DNA of 20,877 nt from Azolla pinnata (Eukaryota > Streptophyta > Polypodiopsida > Salviniales > Salviniaceae), in assembly GCA_037176905.1 (NCBI GenBank), contig JBBBWG010011358.1:1-20877 (forward strand). The letters run 5' to 3'. Position numbers and translations under genes: made by a program. Each line of letters begins with the position of its first letter. The stretch's first letter is position 1. Below the pieces are notes generated by a model, which had not been told where the DNA came from, did not search any database, and was given only the letters and a program-made list of their open reading frames with translations. Below are positions 19,707 to 20,877 of the stretch, piece after piece.

Positions 19707-20877
19707 TATTAACATCTTCTTAGGCCAGTATTGGCCTATGAGAGCGTACAATAATGTTTGTGTATGCATTGTTATGAGAGGCAGAGCAAAGCACATGCCG
19801 TACTCACAAATTTTGAACGCTGATTGAAAGGAAAGAGAAGTGAAGCAAATTTCAAGCTAGGGCAAGTGCCATTTTAGCTTATTACAAGTATGACTTGTCC
19901 AATGGTACAATGTGATCACGGCCAATATATGCTTATATTTAGTATTCCCTTGTAATGGGCATGTTCCAAAGAATTTGTAAAAGAAAAAAGAAAAAAAACA
20001 AAAGAAAGATACAACTATGAGTTGATATACTACAACAATCGTCGTACTTAATACGATCGTACTTTGTTGGTTGATTGTTGTTGTACTTAGTCCGAGCTTA
20101 GTTTCACGCCCATTTGTTCCCCAAGAGACCAAAATTGGTCTTCTCGAAAGACTTTTGTTCACCACATCTACAATATTATCAGCCAAGGAGATCTTCTCCA
20201 GGCTGAGCTTGCCCAATATGGCCACATAATTCTGAACAAAGTGATACCAAACCTAGATGTGTTTGATGCATTGTGGTGTACTAAATTTTTTGCCAAGGCA
20301 ATACGTTCTTGAAATTGCCCGCGAGATTGTTACCACGATTTTGATGCGACTATAATGCACGTATTTCAATTAGTTTGATGTGCCATTTATTGTGAGTTTG
20401 ATGTGACCCTAAACGCTTCGTTTACTATGAACTTAATGCAAAACGTTTTTCTACCAATTTTCCATGACTTTGTTGCATGTTTATTATAACTTTGTGTTAC
20501 ATGAAAGATTTCCACCTGTGATCTAATTTTAAATAATCAAGTGGCCTCACCAATTCATCTTTATATACAATATATAATAAATATATTTTTGTTATATACA
20601 TATATAATATATATAATAAATATGATATCCATGTACAAATTATCTCTAACCAAACCAATCGAAGTCCAAATCTCTGCAACGGAAAGCACGGAGGACTCTC
20701 TAGCTCTTGAGAGGAGGGATCAATCTAGCGTTATGTCCGATCTCGCATCGATATTCGAGATGAACGTTCTATAAATCATCGGCTCCATTCGTTTAAAGGT
20801 GGTGCGCATTTATGGCTTTAGCATGTTCAAATTTGAGCAGTTCAAGCCATTTCTAACCTCCTTCGAACGACGCACGG
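19501..20877. other. ZFPL1 upstream intergenic region; no gene recognised
   Basis: The region holds an (AAAG)n tract (19676-19703), a perfect 7-bp-arm hairpin TAGGCCA-GTAT-TGGCCTA (19721-19738), a smaller GATCATC/GATGATC palindrome (19632-19647), an imperfect inverted repeat (about 20026-20092) and an AT-only stretch (about 20563-20625). The last 230 bases are GC-richer and unrelated to anything I recognise. A plus-strand frame ending in TAA at about 20774 is polar and may be chance. Confidence 0.45.
19676..19703. repeat. (AAAG)7 microsatellite
   Basis: Seven tandem AAAG units in the ZFPL1 upstream region. Confidence 0.9.

Noticed and set aside
20541..20774. 77-codon plus-strand open frame ending in a polar segment
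   Set aside because: The first half is AT-repeat sequence. The polar second half is suggestive but matches no family I know and has no supporting splice structure.
1..20877. CRISPR arrays, bacterial operons, riboswitches or rRNA
   Set aside because: Nothing of these kinds is present; the window is eukaryotic nuclear DNA.

Overview
The window is nuclear plant DNA. It has two multi-exon genes with short GT-AG introns, AT-rich introns and intergenic DNA, microsatellites, and remnants of plant transposons. The first coding exon of the kinesin gene is strongly GC-rich and its later exons are AT-rich. That 5'-to-3' GC gradient is best known from monocots, so a monocot is my guess, but the species cannot be named from the sequence.

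Layout, left to right. Positions 1-2046 look like the interior and one end of a CACTA (En/Spm) DNA transposon: a subterminal field of GCGAC/TCGCTAA motifs runs into a terminal TGTTGTAGTG, followed by TTA. Positions 2047-2850 hold the downstream flank of the first gene. Positions 2851-8471 (minus strand, 13 coding exons) encode a kinesin-10 (Kid/KIF22-like) protein of about 707 residues, with a full N-terminal motor and a C-terminal helix-hairpin-helix. Positions 8472-12065 are 5' leader, promoter and intergenic DNA with short repeats and a LINE-like remnant. Positions 12066-19300 (minus strand, 9 coding exons) encode a 350-residue homologue of ZFPL1, a Golgi membrane protein with two zinc fingers and a C-terminal membrane anchor. 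A SINE-like insertion sits in its sixth intron. Positions 19301-20877 hold its leader, promoter and further intergenic DNA with no recognised gene.

The two genes lie in the same direction but have unrelated roles: one is a chromosome-arm/spindle motor and the other a Golgi structural protein. Nothing suggests joint function. I built both models by hand, matching splice sites to protein-family conservation; every exon junction keeps the reading frame and both end in a stop codon. The most notable points are a GC-AG intron inside the kinesin motor whose retention would keep the frame open, and the CACTA terminus. I did not find a convincing new biological system.
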